A DNA stretch of 37,572 bases from Cardiobacteriaceae bacterium (lineage in GTDB: Bacteria > Pseudomonadota > Gammaproteobacteria > Cardiobacteriales > Cardiobacteriaceae), in contig JAUNEA010000013.1 of assembly GCA_030525785.1 (NCBI GenBank), forward strand, positions 1 to 37,572, given 5' to 3'. The position numbers and the translations under genes are program-made. The notes under the pieces were generated by a model. That model saw nothing but the letters and a program-made list of their open reading frames with translations, was not told the DNA's origin and did not search any database. Of the stretch, positions 1 to 8,740 are shown in pieces; within the stretch, counting starts at the first letter, position 1; each line of letters begins with the position of its first letter.

Positions 1-22
1 ACTTTTTAATGCTCTGGGGTCA

Positions 23-67
23 AGGGGTGTAACACCCCTTGTGGGGGTTTGGGGGTGAAACCCCCAA
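23..67. repeat. Tandem G/C-rich inverted repeats
   Basis: Two neighbouring inverted repeats: AAGGGGTGT facing ACACCCCTT (about 23-42), then GGGGGTTT facing AAACCCCC (about 44-66). They lie beyond the 3' end of the minus-strand rluA gene. No clear T-run follows on either strand, so I do not call a terminator. They could be a dispersed intergenic repeat or the end of a feature outside the window. Confidence 0.5.
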
Positions 68-104
68 GTGAAAAACATAACACCAATAGTATGTCCAAAG
101 CGCT

Positions 105-722
105 TTAGAACGGTGTGGGGCAGATAATGTGCAAGGATTTGCCATCGAGTCGTGGGAGTTTGAGTGCTGTAGCGTGTAAGAGTAAGCGAGGAGAAAGTTG
201 GGCATTACCATAAAACTCATCTCCAAGAATAGGATGCCCACGATGAGCAAGATGCAGGCGCAATTGGTGGGAGCGACCTGTATGGGGATAGAGTTTAACG
301 CGTGTATGCCCTTGTTCGTAGCTCAAAACTTCAAAATCGGTATGCGCTGGTTTTCCTTGTTCGAAATCAATCATTTGTATGGGACGGCGTTCCCAATCGG
401 TACGCATAGGTTCTGTCATAGAGCCTTGTTTTTCAGACATGATACCTTGTGCTATAGCAATGTAAGTTTTGCTGGCAAAGCGCTTTTCAAAAACGGTTTT
501 ATAGTGTCTTTCTGCTTCTTTATGCTTAGCAATCATCAAGATACCGCTGGTTGCCATATCTAACCGATGCACCGCCATTGCTCCAGCGCAAAGTGCTTGG
601 CAACGGCTTTGTACGCTATCAAATTTTTCCTCGCCCCGACCTGGAACGGATAATAACCCCGATGGTTTATTCACCACAAACACATCGCGGTCTTCATAAA
701 TTACATTCAAAAACGGCAACAT
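105..722 (-). CDS. rluA: RluA-type pseudouridine synthase
   Basis: Isomerises uridine to pseudouridine in RNA. E. coli RluA modifies 23S rRNA U746 and tRNA U32. The 205-residue product matches RluA length (219 in E. coli) and lacks an N-terminal S4 domain, unlike RluC and RluD. The HRLD catalytic motif lies at about residues 52-55 (HRLDMATSG, Asp55), and the family signature PHTGRSHQLRLH follows in the second half. The ATG at 722 abuts the gpsA stop codon directly, so it is the last gene of a secB-gpsA-rluA transcription unit. One iterated palindrome is read here as Lys-Arg-Phe. Another pseudouridine synthase specificity is possible, but the short single-domain form favours RluA. Confidence 0.9.
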   Translation of the reverse strand: MLPFLNVIYEDRDVFVVNKPSGLLSVPGRGEEKFDSVQSRCQALCAGAMAVHRLDMATSGILMIAKHKEAERHYKTVFEKRFASKTYIAIAQGIMSEKQGSMTEPMRTDWERRPIQMIDFEQGKPAHTDFEVLSYEQGHTRVKLYPHTGRSHQLRLHLAHRGHPILGDEFYGNAQLSPRLLLHATALKLPRLDGKSLHIICPTPF

Positions 723-1730
723 TTATGCGTATTCCGTTTTGATGCTGCGATTCAATAAACTTTGCACACAAGCCTCAAGCTCAATCTCGCCACTTAACAA
801 TTGCACCAAATGTTCTGTAATTGGCATATAAACCCCAAAGCGCTTTGCCAACTGGAAAGCATCAAAGGCTGCGCCTTCTCCTTCAACTGTTTGCCCAATC
901 TCAGCTTTTGCCTCCAAAGCGCTTTTTCCAGCGCCCAGCAACAAGCCAAAACGGCGATTGCGTGATTGGTTATCCGTACAGGTTAGCATTAAATCGCCCA
1001 AGCCAGCCAAGCCCATTAACGTTTCTCGCTCACCGCCTAACGCATTGTTCAAACGTCGGATTTCATGCAAACCTCGCGTAATCAGCAAAGCTCGCGTATT
1101 TGCCCCTAAGCCCAAACCATCAGCAATACCTGTGGCAATAGCAATGACATTTTTCACTGCTCCACCAATCTGCACGCCGATTAAATCTGTGCTGGTGTAA
1201 CACAAAAAGCGCTTTCCATAGACATATTGCGCGAAACGTTGCGCCTCTTCCGTGCGCCGAGCAGCGATGGTCACGGCAGTGGGATTTTGAGCTGCCACTT
1301 CTTTGGCAAATGAGGGGCCTGCCAAAATAGCGTGACTGTGTTCGCCAAAATGCTCATGGAAAACTTCAGTTAAAAGTCGCCCTGTTTCTGCCTCAAAACC
1401 TTTAATTGCCCACATGATAGGCGGTAAAGGGATTTGTTCATCTGATGCAAAGCGCTTTAATCGCGCCAGCGTTTCAGAGAAAGCATGACTCGGCACTACA
1501 ATCAACAACAATTCCGCCCCCCTTAAAGCCTCTGCCAAATCAGCAGTTGGACGTAAGTTGGGCGGAAAAGCATAATGAGGCAAATAGCGCTGATTGGCGC
1601 GATGCTCACAAAGCGCTTGAATATGTTGAGGATTATGACCCCACAACCAAACCTCGTGGGCATTTTGGGAAAGCTGCAACGCCAGCGCCGTTCCCCAGCT
1701 ACCCGCGCCCATCACCGCGACTTTTGCCAT
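723..1730 (-). CDS. gpsA: Glycerol-3-phosphate dehydrogenase [NAD(P)+]
   Basis: Cytosolic enzyme reducing dihydroxyacetone phosphate to sn-glycerol-3-phosphate, the backbone for phospholipids. At 335 residues it is full length. The N-terminal Rossmann motif GAGSWG sits at residues 8-13. The family blocks LAGPSFAKEV and GGAVKNVIAIATG (containing the catalytic lysine) are present, as is the C-terminal helical domain with GLAGLGDL. The start is 8 bases after the secB stop, so the two are co-transcribed. Five palindrome copies or near copies fall inside it, read for instance as AKRFG, GKSAL and GKRF. It links to the glp/dha genes of this window through the shared intermediate dihydroxyacetone phosphate. 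Confidence 0.96.
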   Translation of the reverse strand: MAKVAVMGAGSWGTALALQLSQNAHEVWLWGHNPQHIQALCEHRANQRYLPHYAFPPNLRPTADLAEALRGAELLLIVVPSHAFSETLARLKRFASDEQIPLPPIMWAIKGFEAETGRLLTEVFHEHFGEHSHAILAGPSFAKEVAAQNPTAVTIAARRTEEAQRFAQYVYGKRFLCYTSTDLIGVQIGGAVKNVIAIATGIADGLGLGANTRALLITRGLHEIRRLNNALGGERETLMGLAGLGDLMLTCTDNQSRNRRFGLLLGAGKSALEAKAEIGQTVEGEGAAFDAFQLAKRFGVYMPITEHLVQLLSGEIELEACVQSLLNRSIKTEYA

Positions 1731-1738
1731 AAATCCTC

Positions 1739-2221
1739 TTATTTGTCGTCTTTTTTCGCTTCTTGTTCAGCTTGTTCCGCAATTAATGCCTGCATACGCT
1801 CTTGGTAAATCATTTCAAAATTCACAGGCGAGAGGAACAGATTCGGGAAGCCTGCACGATAAAGCGCATTGGATACAGCCTCACGCGCATAAGCAAACAA
1901 AACGCTTGGGCAGTAAACGTGAATGGCATGATGCAATTGAACATCTGTCAAACCGCTGATTTCAAAAACACCACCTTGCACCACTTCCACCAAATACACC
2001 GTCTTATCTTCAGCAGTTTTGGCAGTTAAAGTTAGACGAAGCTTCACATTGTGATAATTTTCCTCAGGCAAACGCTCACCTTCATGAGTCACGCCCAGTG
2101 ACAATTCTGGCTCAAATTCCTCTTGGAAAATGGCAGGCGCGTGTGGAACTTCAATCGATAAATCGCTCACATACAATTTACGCAATTCCAGCACCAAACC
2201 TTGTTTCACTTCTTCACTCAT
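1739..2221 (-). CDS. secB: Protein-export chaperone SecB
   Basis: Tetrameric cytoplasmic chaperone that keeps preproteins unfolded and delivers them to SecA. The reading frame is open to about 2275, but the ATG at 2221 has an AAGGAG ribosome binding site at the right distance and gives a 160-residue product starting MSEEVKQG, close to E. coli SecB (155). Recognisable blocks are the KLYVSDLSIEVPHAP N-terminus, the EVVQGGVFEISGL strand region and the AIHVYCPSVLFAYAREAVSN helix, followed by FPNLFLSPVNF. The acidic/basic C-terminal tail is typical. First gene of the secB-gpsA-rluA unit; about 100 bases separate it from upstream uppP, and that gap carries a palindrome copy at 2291. Confidence 0.96.
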   Translation of the reverse strand: MSEEVKQGLVLELRKLYVSDLSIEVPHAPAIFQEEFEPELSLGVTHEGERLPEENYHNVKLRLTLTAKTAEDKTVYLVEVVQGGVFEISGLTDVQLHHAIHVYCPSVLFAYAREAVSNALYRAGFPNLFLSPVNFEMIYQERMQALIAEQAEQEAKKDDK

Positions 2222-2321
2222 AACAACTCCTTCTTTTCTCAAAAATCCAATAAATCTCGCCCAAAGGCGAACCATTCGCGATTATAACCCAAAGCGCTTT
2301 GATGGTTACGCTTTTGCAAGG

Positions 2322-3140
2322 TTAGCGATAATACAACCACAACAAGACAAGCCCCAAGCCCAAGCGATAGTAAACATAAACCATCAGTGGAATCTTGGCG
2401 AGCGCCTGCATAAACAAACGAATACACAAATATCCCGCCACCATCGAGACCAAAATCCCAATCCCCATTGCGCCCCAATCGACAGGCAAATCGCTTTTGG
2501 CTAGTTTTACGGTATGTAGCAAACCTGCCAGCAAAATGGTAGGAATAGACATCAAAAATGAAAATTTCGCGGCGCTCTCTTTGTCAAACCCTAGCCATAA
2601 GCCTGCAGTTAAGGTTATGCCTGAACGAGAAGTGCCAGGAATCATGGCGAGGCATTGTGCAAAACCAAAACCCAAAGCGCTTTGCCACGTTAAATAGCGT
2701 AACCCCTTTTGGGCAGCATTGTTTTGACTCCGTTTCTCCGCCCACCCCAACAACACACCAAACACCATCGTTGCCAACGCCAACACCAACACCGAGCGTA
2801 AATGATTTTCCACAACATCAGACAACAACAAGCCCAACATTCCAATCGGCAAGGTTGCTATCACCACGCCCCATGCCAGCCTGCCATAGCCCTCAGGGTC
2901 AGGCGCTGGGCGAGGCGTTAAGGTTTGTAGACCGTGATAAATCATAGGCTTAATGTCTTTCCAAAAATACGATACCACTGCCACCAGCGTTCCCAAATGC
3001 ACCGCTACATCAAACGCCAAGCCTTGATCTGCCCAGCCAAACAAAAAGGGCACCAACAGCAAATGTGCCGAGCTGGAAACAGGCAAAAATTCCGTAACCC
3101 CCTGAACCAACGCCAAAACTACTGCTTCAAACCAAGACAT
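2322..3140 (-). CDS. uppP: Undecaprenyl-diphosphatase (BacA/UppP)
   Basis: Integral membrane enzyme that dephosphorylates undecaprenyl pyrophosphate to recycle the lipid carrier for peptidoglycan and other envelope polymers; extra copies give bacitracin resistance. Both family signatures are present: EFLPVSSSAHL near residue 18 and PGTSRSGITLTAGL in the middle of the protein. Several hydrophobic segments span the rest. The ATG at 3140 is chosen over in-frame GTG codons at 3143 and 3146 because GGAGG ends 5 bases before it; the product is 272 residues, as expected (273 in E. coli). The gene is divergent from the glutaredoxin-like gene, with a 77-base gap that must hold both promoters. Confidence 0.96.
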   Translation of the reverse strand: MSWFEAVVLALVQGVTEFLPVSSSAHLLLVPFLFGWADQGLAFDVAVHLGTLVAVVSYFWKDIKPMIYHGLQTLTPRPAPDPEGYGRLAWGVVIATLPIGMLGLLLSDVVENHLRSVLVLALATMVFGVLLGWAEKRSQNNAAQKGLRYLTWQSALGFGFAQCLAMIPGTSRSGITLTAGLWLGFDKESAAKFSFLMSIPTILLAGLLHTVKLAKSDLPVDWGAMGIGILVSMVAGYLCIRLFMQALAKIPLMVYVYYRLGLGLVLLWLYYR

Positions 3141-3217
3141 CACCACCTCCTCATCTAAAAAGCCAATATTTTACGCTAGACTATGCGCTTTGTTTTAATG
3201 CTCAGGAAAAGCCCACA

Positions 3218-3436
3218 ATGCTTACGGTTTATGTTCGCTTAGGTTGCCATTTGTGTTATCAGGTTCGAGAGTGGTTGTTGCATCATCAAATTGAACATCA
3301 GCTGGTGGATATTGATACCGATGATGGCTTAAAGGCGCAATACGATTGGCTAGTGCCTGTGGTTTATCGTCACGATATTGACCGTGAATTGCTTTTCCCC
3401 TTTACCGAATCGCAGCTTTTGGAGTTTGTCCTATGA
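3218..3436 (+). CDS. Glutaredoxin-like protein (DUF836 type)
   Basis: A 72-residue thioredoxin-fold protein with the N-terminal strand MLTVYVRLGCHLCYQV. The CHLC pair at residues 10-13 is the likely redox site, and the VPVVY cis-proline loop follows. This matches the small glutaredoxin-like family often found beside housekeeping genes in gammaproteobacteria. AGGAAAAG precedes the ATG. Its stop overlaps the hemN start (ATGA at 3433-3436), so the two are translationally coupled. A link to haem synthesis or Fe-S assembly is plausible from position only; the substrate is unknown. Confidence 0.82.
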   Translation: MLTVYVRLGCHLCYQVREWLLHHQIEHQLVDIDTDDGLKAQYDWLVPVVYRHDIDRELLFPFTESQLLEFVL

Positions 3437-4809
3437 CCCGTTATTTTGACCGCGCCCTTATTCATAAATACAGCCAAAGTGGCCCACGTTATACCTCTTA
3501 TCCTACAGCGGTCGAGTTTCACCCACAATTTGGCGAAGCGGAACATATCCAATTCTTAAAAGGCAATGCTGAGAGTGGCAAAGCGCTTTCGGTGTATATT
3601 CATATTCCTTTCTGTGAAAACGTTTGTTTTTACTGTGGCTGCAACAAAATCATCACCAAAAACCACAGCCAAGCCCAACAATATCTCGATTATTTAGAGC
3701 GTGAAATGGCATTGCAAGCCCAGTATTTAGGTGGCAAGCGTGAAGTGGTGCAATTGCATTTTGGCGGTGGCACACCAACCTTTTTAAGCCGTGAAGAACA
3801 AGAGCGTTTGTTTGCGATTTTGCATCAACATTTCACCTTTGCTGCCGATGATGTGGGGGAATTTTCCATCGAAATTGACCCACGCACCGTCACCCATGAT
3901 GATTTACGCCATTTACGTTCGCTAGGCTTTAACCGCGTAAGCTTTGGCGTTCAGGATTTTAATCCTCAGGTTCAGCAGGCAGTCAATCGCATTCAACCGT
4001 ATGAAGAGGTCAAAGCCACCGTAGAAGCTGCGCGTGATTGTGGCTACCACAGCATCAGCGCCGATTTGATTTACGGCTTGCCCAAGCAAAGCGCTTTGAG
4101 TTTCCAAGAAACCATCAAGCAAATGCTCACCTTAGATACCGACCGACTCGCCATTTTCCATTATGCTCATATGCCCCACATTTTTGGGGCGCAAAAGCAA
4201 ATTGTGGACAGCGATTTGCCCAGCTCAGATGAAAAGCTTGCCATGCTCGAACACAGCATCAAAGCGCTTACCGAGAACGGCTATGAATTCATTGGCTTAG
4301 ACCATTTCGCCAAACAATCCGACTCCCTCGTTCAACATCAAAAACAAGGCACGCTCTACCGCAATTTTCAAGGCTATTCCACCTTCTCCCATTGTGATTT
4401 ACTCGGCTTTGGCATCAGCTCGATTTCGATGGTAGGCAACAGTTATAGCCAAAACGAGAAAGCACGCAGCCGCTATTATCAACGCCTTGATAAAGGCGAG
4501 ATTCCCATTCATCGTGGCATTGCTTTGAATCAAGATGATTTGATTCGCCGTTATGTGATTACGGAGATTATGTGCAATCTTGGCTTGAATCTGAACGAGG
4601 TCTCAAAGCGCTTTGGTATTGATGCTAAACATTATTTTTCTCGCGAATGGCAACAACTCACCTCGCTTGCCCAAGATGATTTGATTGAATATGATGAAGA
4701 ACAATTACGCGTGAAACCTCTTGGGCGTTTGCTCATCAGAAACATTGCGATGGTGTTTGATTTTTATCGTCAGAAAAATCCTGACCACCGTTTCTCCAAA
4801 ACCGTTTAA
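3433..4809 (+). CDS. hemN: Oxygen-independent coproporphyrinogen III oxidase
   Basis: Radical-SAM enzyme converting coproporphyrinogen III to protoporphyrinogen IX without oxygen in haem biosynthesis. At 458 residues it has true HemN length. The cluster motif CENVCFYCGC occupies residues 61-70, giving the CxxxCxxCxC spacing seen in HemN and not in most HemW proteins. The following GGGTPTFL and the N-terminal KYSQSGPRYTSYPTA block are HemN signatures. Palindrome copies are read in three ways inside this one gene: GKALS next to the radical-SAM domain, KQSALS in the middle and SKRFG near the C-terminus. This shows the word is not tied to one peptide. The gene is coupled by overlap to the small redox gene upstream. 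Confidence 0.96.
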   Translation: MTRYFDRALIHKYSQSGPRYTSYPTAVEFHPQFGEAEHIQFLKGNAESGKALSVYIHIPFCENVCFYCGCNKIITKNHSQAQQYLDYLEREMALQAQYLGGKREVVQLHFGGGTPTFLSREEQERLFAILHQHFTFAADDVGEFSIEIDPRTVTHDDLRHLRSLGFNRVSFGVQDFNPQVQQAVNRIQPYEEVKATVEAARDCGYHSISADLIYGLPKQSALSFQETIKQMLTLDTDRLAIFHYAHMPHIFGAQKQIVDSDLPSSDEKLAMLEHSIKALTENGYEFIGLDHFAKQSDSLVQHQKQGTLYRNFQGYSTFSHCDLLGFGISSISMVGNSYSQNEKARSRYYQRLDKGEIPIHRGIALNQDDLIRRYVITEIMCNLGLNLNEVSKRFGIDAKHYFSREWQQLTSLAQDDLIEYDEEQLRVKPLGRLLIRNIAMVFDFYRQKNPDHRFSKTV

Positions 4810-4829
4810 TCCCAACAAAGCGCTTTGCC

Positions 4830-5345
4830 ATGAAAAATCCCAAAAACTTCCGCCCCCACACGTTCCAATCCCTTATCCAAAAACCTGTGCATTTCTTGGC
4901 TTATGGCTTAGGCAGTGGCTTAATTCACCCCGCACCAGGCACTTGGGGAACGTTGATGGGCATTGTATTGTTTGTGCCACTCTTTTCATGGCTAGGGCAA
5001 ACAGGCATGCTTATCCTAAGCGCTTTGGGCTTTGCTCTAGGTTGCTATCTTTGCGGGCAGACAGCAGAAGATTTGGGAGTGCATGATTTTGGGGAAATTG
5101 TGTGGGACGAAATCATCGGCGTGTGGCTGGTGCTTTTGCTTGCCCCCAAAGCGCTTTGGGCATGGAGTGGCTGGGGGACTTATGTCCTCGCTTTTCTCTT
5201 GTTTCGCCTCTTTGATATTGTCAAACCCACACCAATTCGCTGGTTTGATAAGCATCTCAAAGGCGGCTTAGGGATTATGGTTGATGATGTTTTAGCTGCT
5301 GGATACGCCATCATCATCACTTATCTCTTGGCTTGGCTATTTTAA
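4830..5345 (+). CDS. pgpA: Phosphatidylglycerophosphatase A
   Basis: Inner-membrane enzyme removing phosphate from phosphatidylglycerophosphate to make phosphatidylglycerol. The 171-residue protein has the PgpA signature GSGLIHPAPGTWGT at about residues 29-42, an acidic stretch around FGEIVWDEIIGVW, and several hydrophobic helices ending in a C-terminal membrane anchor. It lies 20 bases after hemN. The start has no recognisable Shine-Dalgarno sequence: a complete palindrome (4817-4826) occupies the place where one would be, three bases before the ATG, so translation may rely on coupling to hemN. Two more palindromic words lie inside, read as LSALG and PKALW. Confidence 0.93.
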   Translation: MKNPKNFRPHTFQSLIQKPVHFLAYGLGSGLIHPAPGTWGTLMGIVLFVPLFSWLGQTGMLILSALGFALGCYLCGQTAEDLGVHDFGEIVWDEIIGVWLVLLLAPKALWAWSGWGTYVLAFLLFRLFDIVKPTPIRWFDKHLKGGLGIMVDDVLAAGYAIIITYLLAWLF

Positions 5346-5390
5346 CTCCCTCTCTTCATCAATATTACCGAACAAAGCGCTTTGGCTCTT

Positions 5391-5399
5391 TGTTAGAAT
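5391..5399 (+). promoter_or_regulatory. Possible extended -10 promoter of slyD
   Basis: TGTTAGAAT matches an extended -10 element (TGnTATAAT, one mismatch), about 30 bases before the slyD ATG. The iterated palindrome at 5374-5383 sits just upstream, where the spacer and -35 would be, and no good -35 is visible. Pattern match only. Confidence 0.35.
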
Positions 5400-5427
5400 G
5401 TAGCTTTTGTATCAACAAGGAAATCCT

Positions 5428-5916
5428 ATGAAAATCAGCCAGAATACTGTTGTCACCATCAGCTACAAACTTAGCCAATTGCAGGGGCCTCAAAATCGTT
5501 TTATTCCCGCACAAAATGCCCAAATGAGCTATTTACATGGCGGTTATCACGGCATTTTGCCACGCGTTGAACAAGAGCTGGAAGGCAAACAAGTAGGCGA
5601 TAAAATCGAACTCGAACTCCAGCCCAGCGAGCATTTCGGGGAATACAACCCTGAATTGATTCGCACCGAAAGCAAAGCCGATATGCCCAATGATATTGCG
5701 GTAGGTGTGGTGTTGGAAGGTCATAACCCCGTAACAGGTCAAGTGATTTTGTTCCATATTCTTGAAATCAACGAAGATACCGTCAAAATCGATGGCAACC
5801 ACCCTCTGGCAGGCAAAACCATTCGCTTTGAAGCCACTGTTGATGAAGTTCGCGCTGCCAGTGAAGATGAAGTCGCGCATGGGCATGCACACGGCGCTCA
5901 CGGTCACCATCATTAA
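5428..5916 (+). CDS. slyD: SlyD-like FKBP peptidyl-prolyl isomerase
   Basis: Cytoplasmic prolyl isomerase/chaperone of the SlyD class. An FKBP domain containing the insert-in-flap arrangement spans about residues 1-140 (VVTISYKLSQ at the start, GKTIRFEATVDEVR at the end), with the conserved HPLAGK near residue 130. The C-terminal tail is rich in histidine (HGHAHGAHGHHH), the nickel/zinc-binding tail typical of SlyD and used for hydrogenase or urease metal supply in other species; no such enzyme is visible here. Length 162 residues. The ATG at 5428 has AAGGAAA upstream; an in-frame TTG at 5407 is less likely. Confidence 0.93.
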   Translation: MKISQNTVVTISYKLSQLQGPQNRFIPAQNAQMSYLHGGYHGILPRVEQELEGKQVGDKIELELQPSEHFGEYNPELIRTESKADMPNDIAVGVVLEGHNPVTGQVILFHILEINEDTVKIDGNHPLAGKTIRFEATVDEVRAASEDEVAHGHAHGAHGHHH

Positions 5917-5935
5917 TCCCTAACCCCCAAACGCC

Positions 5936-7369
5936 ATGCCCTTCTTAAGCCCTGAGTTTGCCTTGTTGTTCGTGGCGTTTATGCCCATTTATTGGGCATG
6001 TTCAACTTCTGTGCGTACGCAAAATACGCTGTTACTTCTGCTTAGCTTGGGCTTACTTTATTACGTCAAACCAAGCGCTTTGTGGAGCGTCTTGGGCTAT
6101 AGCATCTTTATCGCAACATTGGATAATTTCCTAAGCGATGATGTTGATGAGGAAGAAAGACAAAGCGCTTTGCCCCAAAAGCTGCTGACCATAGGCATTA
6201 TCGGCAGCCTTCTCTTTTTGGCGAGTATGAAATATTTTGATGATTACGCGCCTATCTTGCGAACGTTGGGGTTGATTGAAACGCTGGATTTGGTGATGCC
6301 ACTGGGATTGTCTTACTATACTTTCCAAGCCATCAGCTATTTAATCGAGCGTTATCGTGGCAATTTACAACCCCTGCCCTACCCTGAATTGCTCCTCTAC
6401 TTCAGCTTTTTTCCCACCATCACCGCAGGGCCCATCGCTCGCGCCCATACGTTCAAAAGCGCTTTGGGCGAGCAACAGGGCATGTATTCACTTTTAACCG
6501 AAGAGCGAGAACTCAGCCAACCAACCAAAGGCATCGTGTTGATTTTATTGGGCTTATTGAAGGCTTGGGTGTTGAGCGCGTGGGTGGCAAGTGCATGGGT
6601 GCGTCCTGTGTTTGAAAATCCTATGGATTTCAGCGCATTTCAACAATTAAGCGCTTGGTATGGTTACACTTTTCAGCTGTACTTTGATTTCTCAGGCTAC
6701 AGCGATTTGGTCTGTGGCTTAGCACTTTTGCTCGGCTTTTCCTTGCCTACCAATTTCCATAGCCCCTTGAATGCTCGCAATATTCAAGATTTCTGGTCAC
6801 GCTGGCACATCAGCCTTTCCACTTGGATTCGGGATTATATCTATATTCCGCTTGGTGGCAGCCGTCATGGTTTTACACGCACCCAAATCAACCTCATCAT
6901 CGCTTTTACTCTTTCAGGCATTTGGCATGGCTCGAGTGTGAATTTTATGCTGTGGGGATTGTTGCACGGGCTGGCACTGATAATATTCAATATTTGGCGT
7001 AAGTCTTTGCCCACACAAAGCACTTTGCCAGCGCCTCTTGCCTCTTTTATGGCTTGGTTTTTGACCTTTCATTTTGTGGTGTTGAGTTTTGTCATTTTCC
7101 GCACTCATCATTGGCAGGATTTAATCCATCTTATCAAAGCGCTTTGGCAAAGTGACAAACCCAATTTACTGGAGGATTTAGCGCCTATTATCGTGTTGCT
7201 TGTGTATCTTGCTCTTAACCCTATCCGCCAATCTTTGCGCCAAAAGCTGCCGTTGTGGTGGTCATACTTGCCCACTTGGCTGTGGTTTCTGCCATTGAGC
7301 TTGGCGTTTACGCTCTTGATTTTGCTTGCCCCTGAAGGTATTCCCGAGTTTATTTATGCCAACTTCTAA
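5936..7369 (+). CDS. MBOAT O-acetyltransferase (PatA/AlgI-like)
   Basis: Polytopic membrane acyltransferase that passes acetyl groups across the inner membrane. The 477-residue protein has about ten to twelve hydrophobic segments and the AlgI/PatA core: FFPTITAGPIARA, LYFDFSGYSDLVCGLALLLGF, FWSRWHISLSTWIRDYIYIPLGGSR, and the catalytic-histidine motif SGIWHGSSVNFMLWG. Its partner is the overlapping downstream SGNH-fold gene, an arrangement known for peptidoglycan O-acetylation (PatA/PatB) in Gram-negatives and for alginate acetylation. No alginate genes are here, so peptidoglycan is the likelier target, by inference. No clear Shine-Dalgarno precedes the ATG. Four palindromic words encode loop peptides such as RQSALP and FKSALG. 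Confidence 0.85.
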   Translation: MPFLSPEFALLFVAFMPIYWACSTSVRTQNTLLLLLSLGLLYYVKPSALWSVLGYSIFIATLDNFLSDDVDEEERQSALPQKLLTIGIIGSLLFLASMKYFDDYAPILRTLGLIETLDLVMPLGLSYYTFQAISYLIERYRGNLQPLPYPELLLYFSFFPTITAGPIARAHTFKSALGEQQGMYSLLTEERELSQPTKGIVLILLGLLKAWVLSAWVASAWVRPVFENPMDFSAFQQLSAWYGYTFQLYFDFSGYSDLVCGLALLLGFSLPTNFHSPLNARNIQDFWSRWHISLSTWIRDYIYIPLGGSRHGFTRTQINLIIAFTLSGIWHGSSVNFMLWGLLHGLALIIFNIWRKSLPTQSTLPAPLASFMAWFLTFHFVVLSFVIFRTHHWQDLIHLIKALWQSDKPNLLEDLAPIIVLLVYLALNPIRQSLRQKLPLWWSYLPTWLWFLPLSLAFTLLILLAPEGIPEFIYANF

Positions 7370-8555
7370 ACCTCATTCTTGGTTCACCATCACCTTTTCA
7401 CTTTTTGCTGCGTTGCTCTTAAGCGTGTGGCTGAATCAGCATTCCTTGAATCGTTACTGGCAACAAAGCTACCGCACTCAAAGCCCTCTTGAATCTCTTG
7501 AAGTGCATACATGGTGGCAAACAGGTCGCCATATCCGCCAGTGGTTCTCTTCTGATGAACAAAGCGCTTTGGAAAATCCAACCCTTGAGCTTATGGATAC
7601 ACCTGTAGAACAAGTCGCCCAATTCCCGTCTGAGCCTCCGCAGCCTGAGCCTCATCTGCCTCCTGAAGAACAGGCTTTGAAGTATGAGATTGATGTTTTG
7701 ATGTATGACTTTGTGCAACGCGAACTGAGCCAAATTGCTTATTACGACCACAATCTGCAACGCCCTGCCGTTTTGAAACTCTCAACCTCTGCCCAAGAAG
7801 CTCCTGTGATCGCTTTGAAAACAACAGCGCCAACAGAGAATCCAAGCAGCACAGCCCCAGAAACGCCCAGCGTTGAACAAAGCGCTTTGAGCGAAGTCGT
7901 TGCCAGCAAACCGCCTGTTATCAGCCCATTAGGTAAAGGTGACCGCGTTGTTTTCATGGGCGATTCGATGATGCAATCTCTCGCTCCTCCTATTCAGCGC
8001 TGGCTAACCCAAGAACATGGCATCAGCTCCACCAACCTCGCGCGTCACAGCACAGGCTTAACCAATCGTGAATACTATGACTGGCCTCATGAAATCGAAC
8101 AATGGCTTCGTGAACAAAATGACCCCAACATCAAATTGATGGTCATTCAAATGGGCGCGAACGACCCTTGGGATATTCAAGATGGAAAGAAAGTGGTGAA
8201 ATTCCAAACGCCCGAATGGGAAGCTGTTTATGGCGGACGCATGAAAAGTATCATCGACTCCGCCCACCGCCGCCAAATTCGCGTGATTTGGCTGGGCTAT
8301 CCTATCATGCGTTCAGCAAAATATGATAAAAAAATCCGTTACTTAAATGATTTTGTCTTGAAAACGGCGGAAGCAAGTGGTGCAACGCCTTTCTCGGTGC
8401 AAACGCTCATCTCGCCCAAAGGCAGTTATCAAGACAGTATTACCGTCAATGGCAAAATGCTTCGTATCCGCAACAAAGATGGCATTCATTTAAGCCGTGA
8501 AGGCGATGCTTATCTGGCGGAACACTTGCAAAAAGCTATTATCCCTAACCCATAA
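7356..8555 (+). CDS. SGNH-fold O-acetyltransferase/esterase (PatB-like, DUF459)
   Basis: Probable periplasmic partner of the upstream MBOAT protein, transferring acetyl groups to the envelope polymer. The frame opens at 7326, but the ATG at 7356, overlapping the MBOAT stop by 14 bases, places the single N-terminal membrane helix (SWFTITFSLFAALLLSVWL) correctly; product 399 residues. A proline- and glutamate-rich stretch follows. The SGNH domain occupies the C-terminal half: block I GDSMMQSL (nucleophile Ser), the glycine block around TGLTNREYYDWP, block III QMGANDPWD and block V DGIHLSREGD with the Asp/His pair. Two palindrome copies both encode EQSAL in the low-complexity stalk, suggesting the stalk tolerates insertion of the word. 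Confidence 0.82.
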   Translation: MPTSKPHSWFTITFSLFAALLLSVWLNQHSLNRYWQQSYRTQSPLESLEVHTWWQTGRHIRQWFSSDEQSALENPTLELMDTPVEQVAQFPSEPPQPEPHLPPEEQALKYEIDVLMYDFVQRELSQIAYYDHNLQRPAVLKLSTSAQEAPVIALKTTAPTENPSSTAPETPSVEQSALSEVVASKPPVISPLGKGDRVVFMGDSMMQSLAPPIQRWLTQEHGISSTNLARHSTGLTNREYYDWPHEIEQWLREQNDPNIKLMVIQMGANDPWDIQDGKKVVKFQTPEWEAVYGGRMKSIIDSAHRRQIRVIWLGYPIMRSAKYDKKIRYLNDFVLKTAEASGATPFSVQTLISPKGSYQDSITVNGKMLRIRNKDGIHLSREGDAYLAEHLQKAIIPNP

Positions 8556-8560
8556 ACGCT

Positions 8561-8587
8561 AAAGGCTAGGAAATCCTAGCCTTTTTT
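8561..8587 (+). terminator. Intrinsic terminator after the O-acetylation pair
   Basis: AAAGGCTAGG and CCTAGCCTTT pair around a short loop and are followed by a T-run. An almost identical hairpin recurs at 13731-13754 after dhaK, and each is followed 10-17 bases later by a palindrome copy. Confidence 0.88.
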
Positions 8588-8740
8588 ATAGCTTATCAAA
8601 GCGCTTTGTTCATCTTCTTTAGCTATATGCTCCTTATGTTCAAAACAATCAATTCTTTTCATCATCGCTTTAAATCGTAACTTGCAGGTACGCTTTGGCG
8701 GTGCTAATTTCTGAATTTTACTCATCATCAGGAATCGTTC

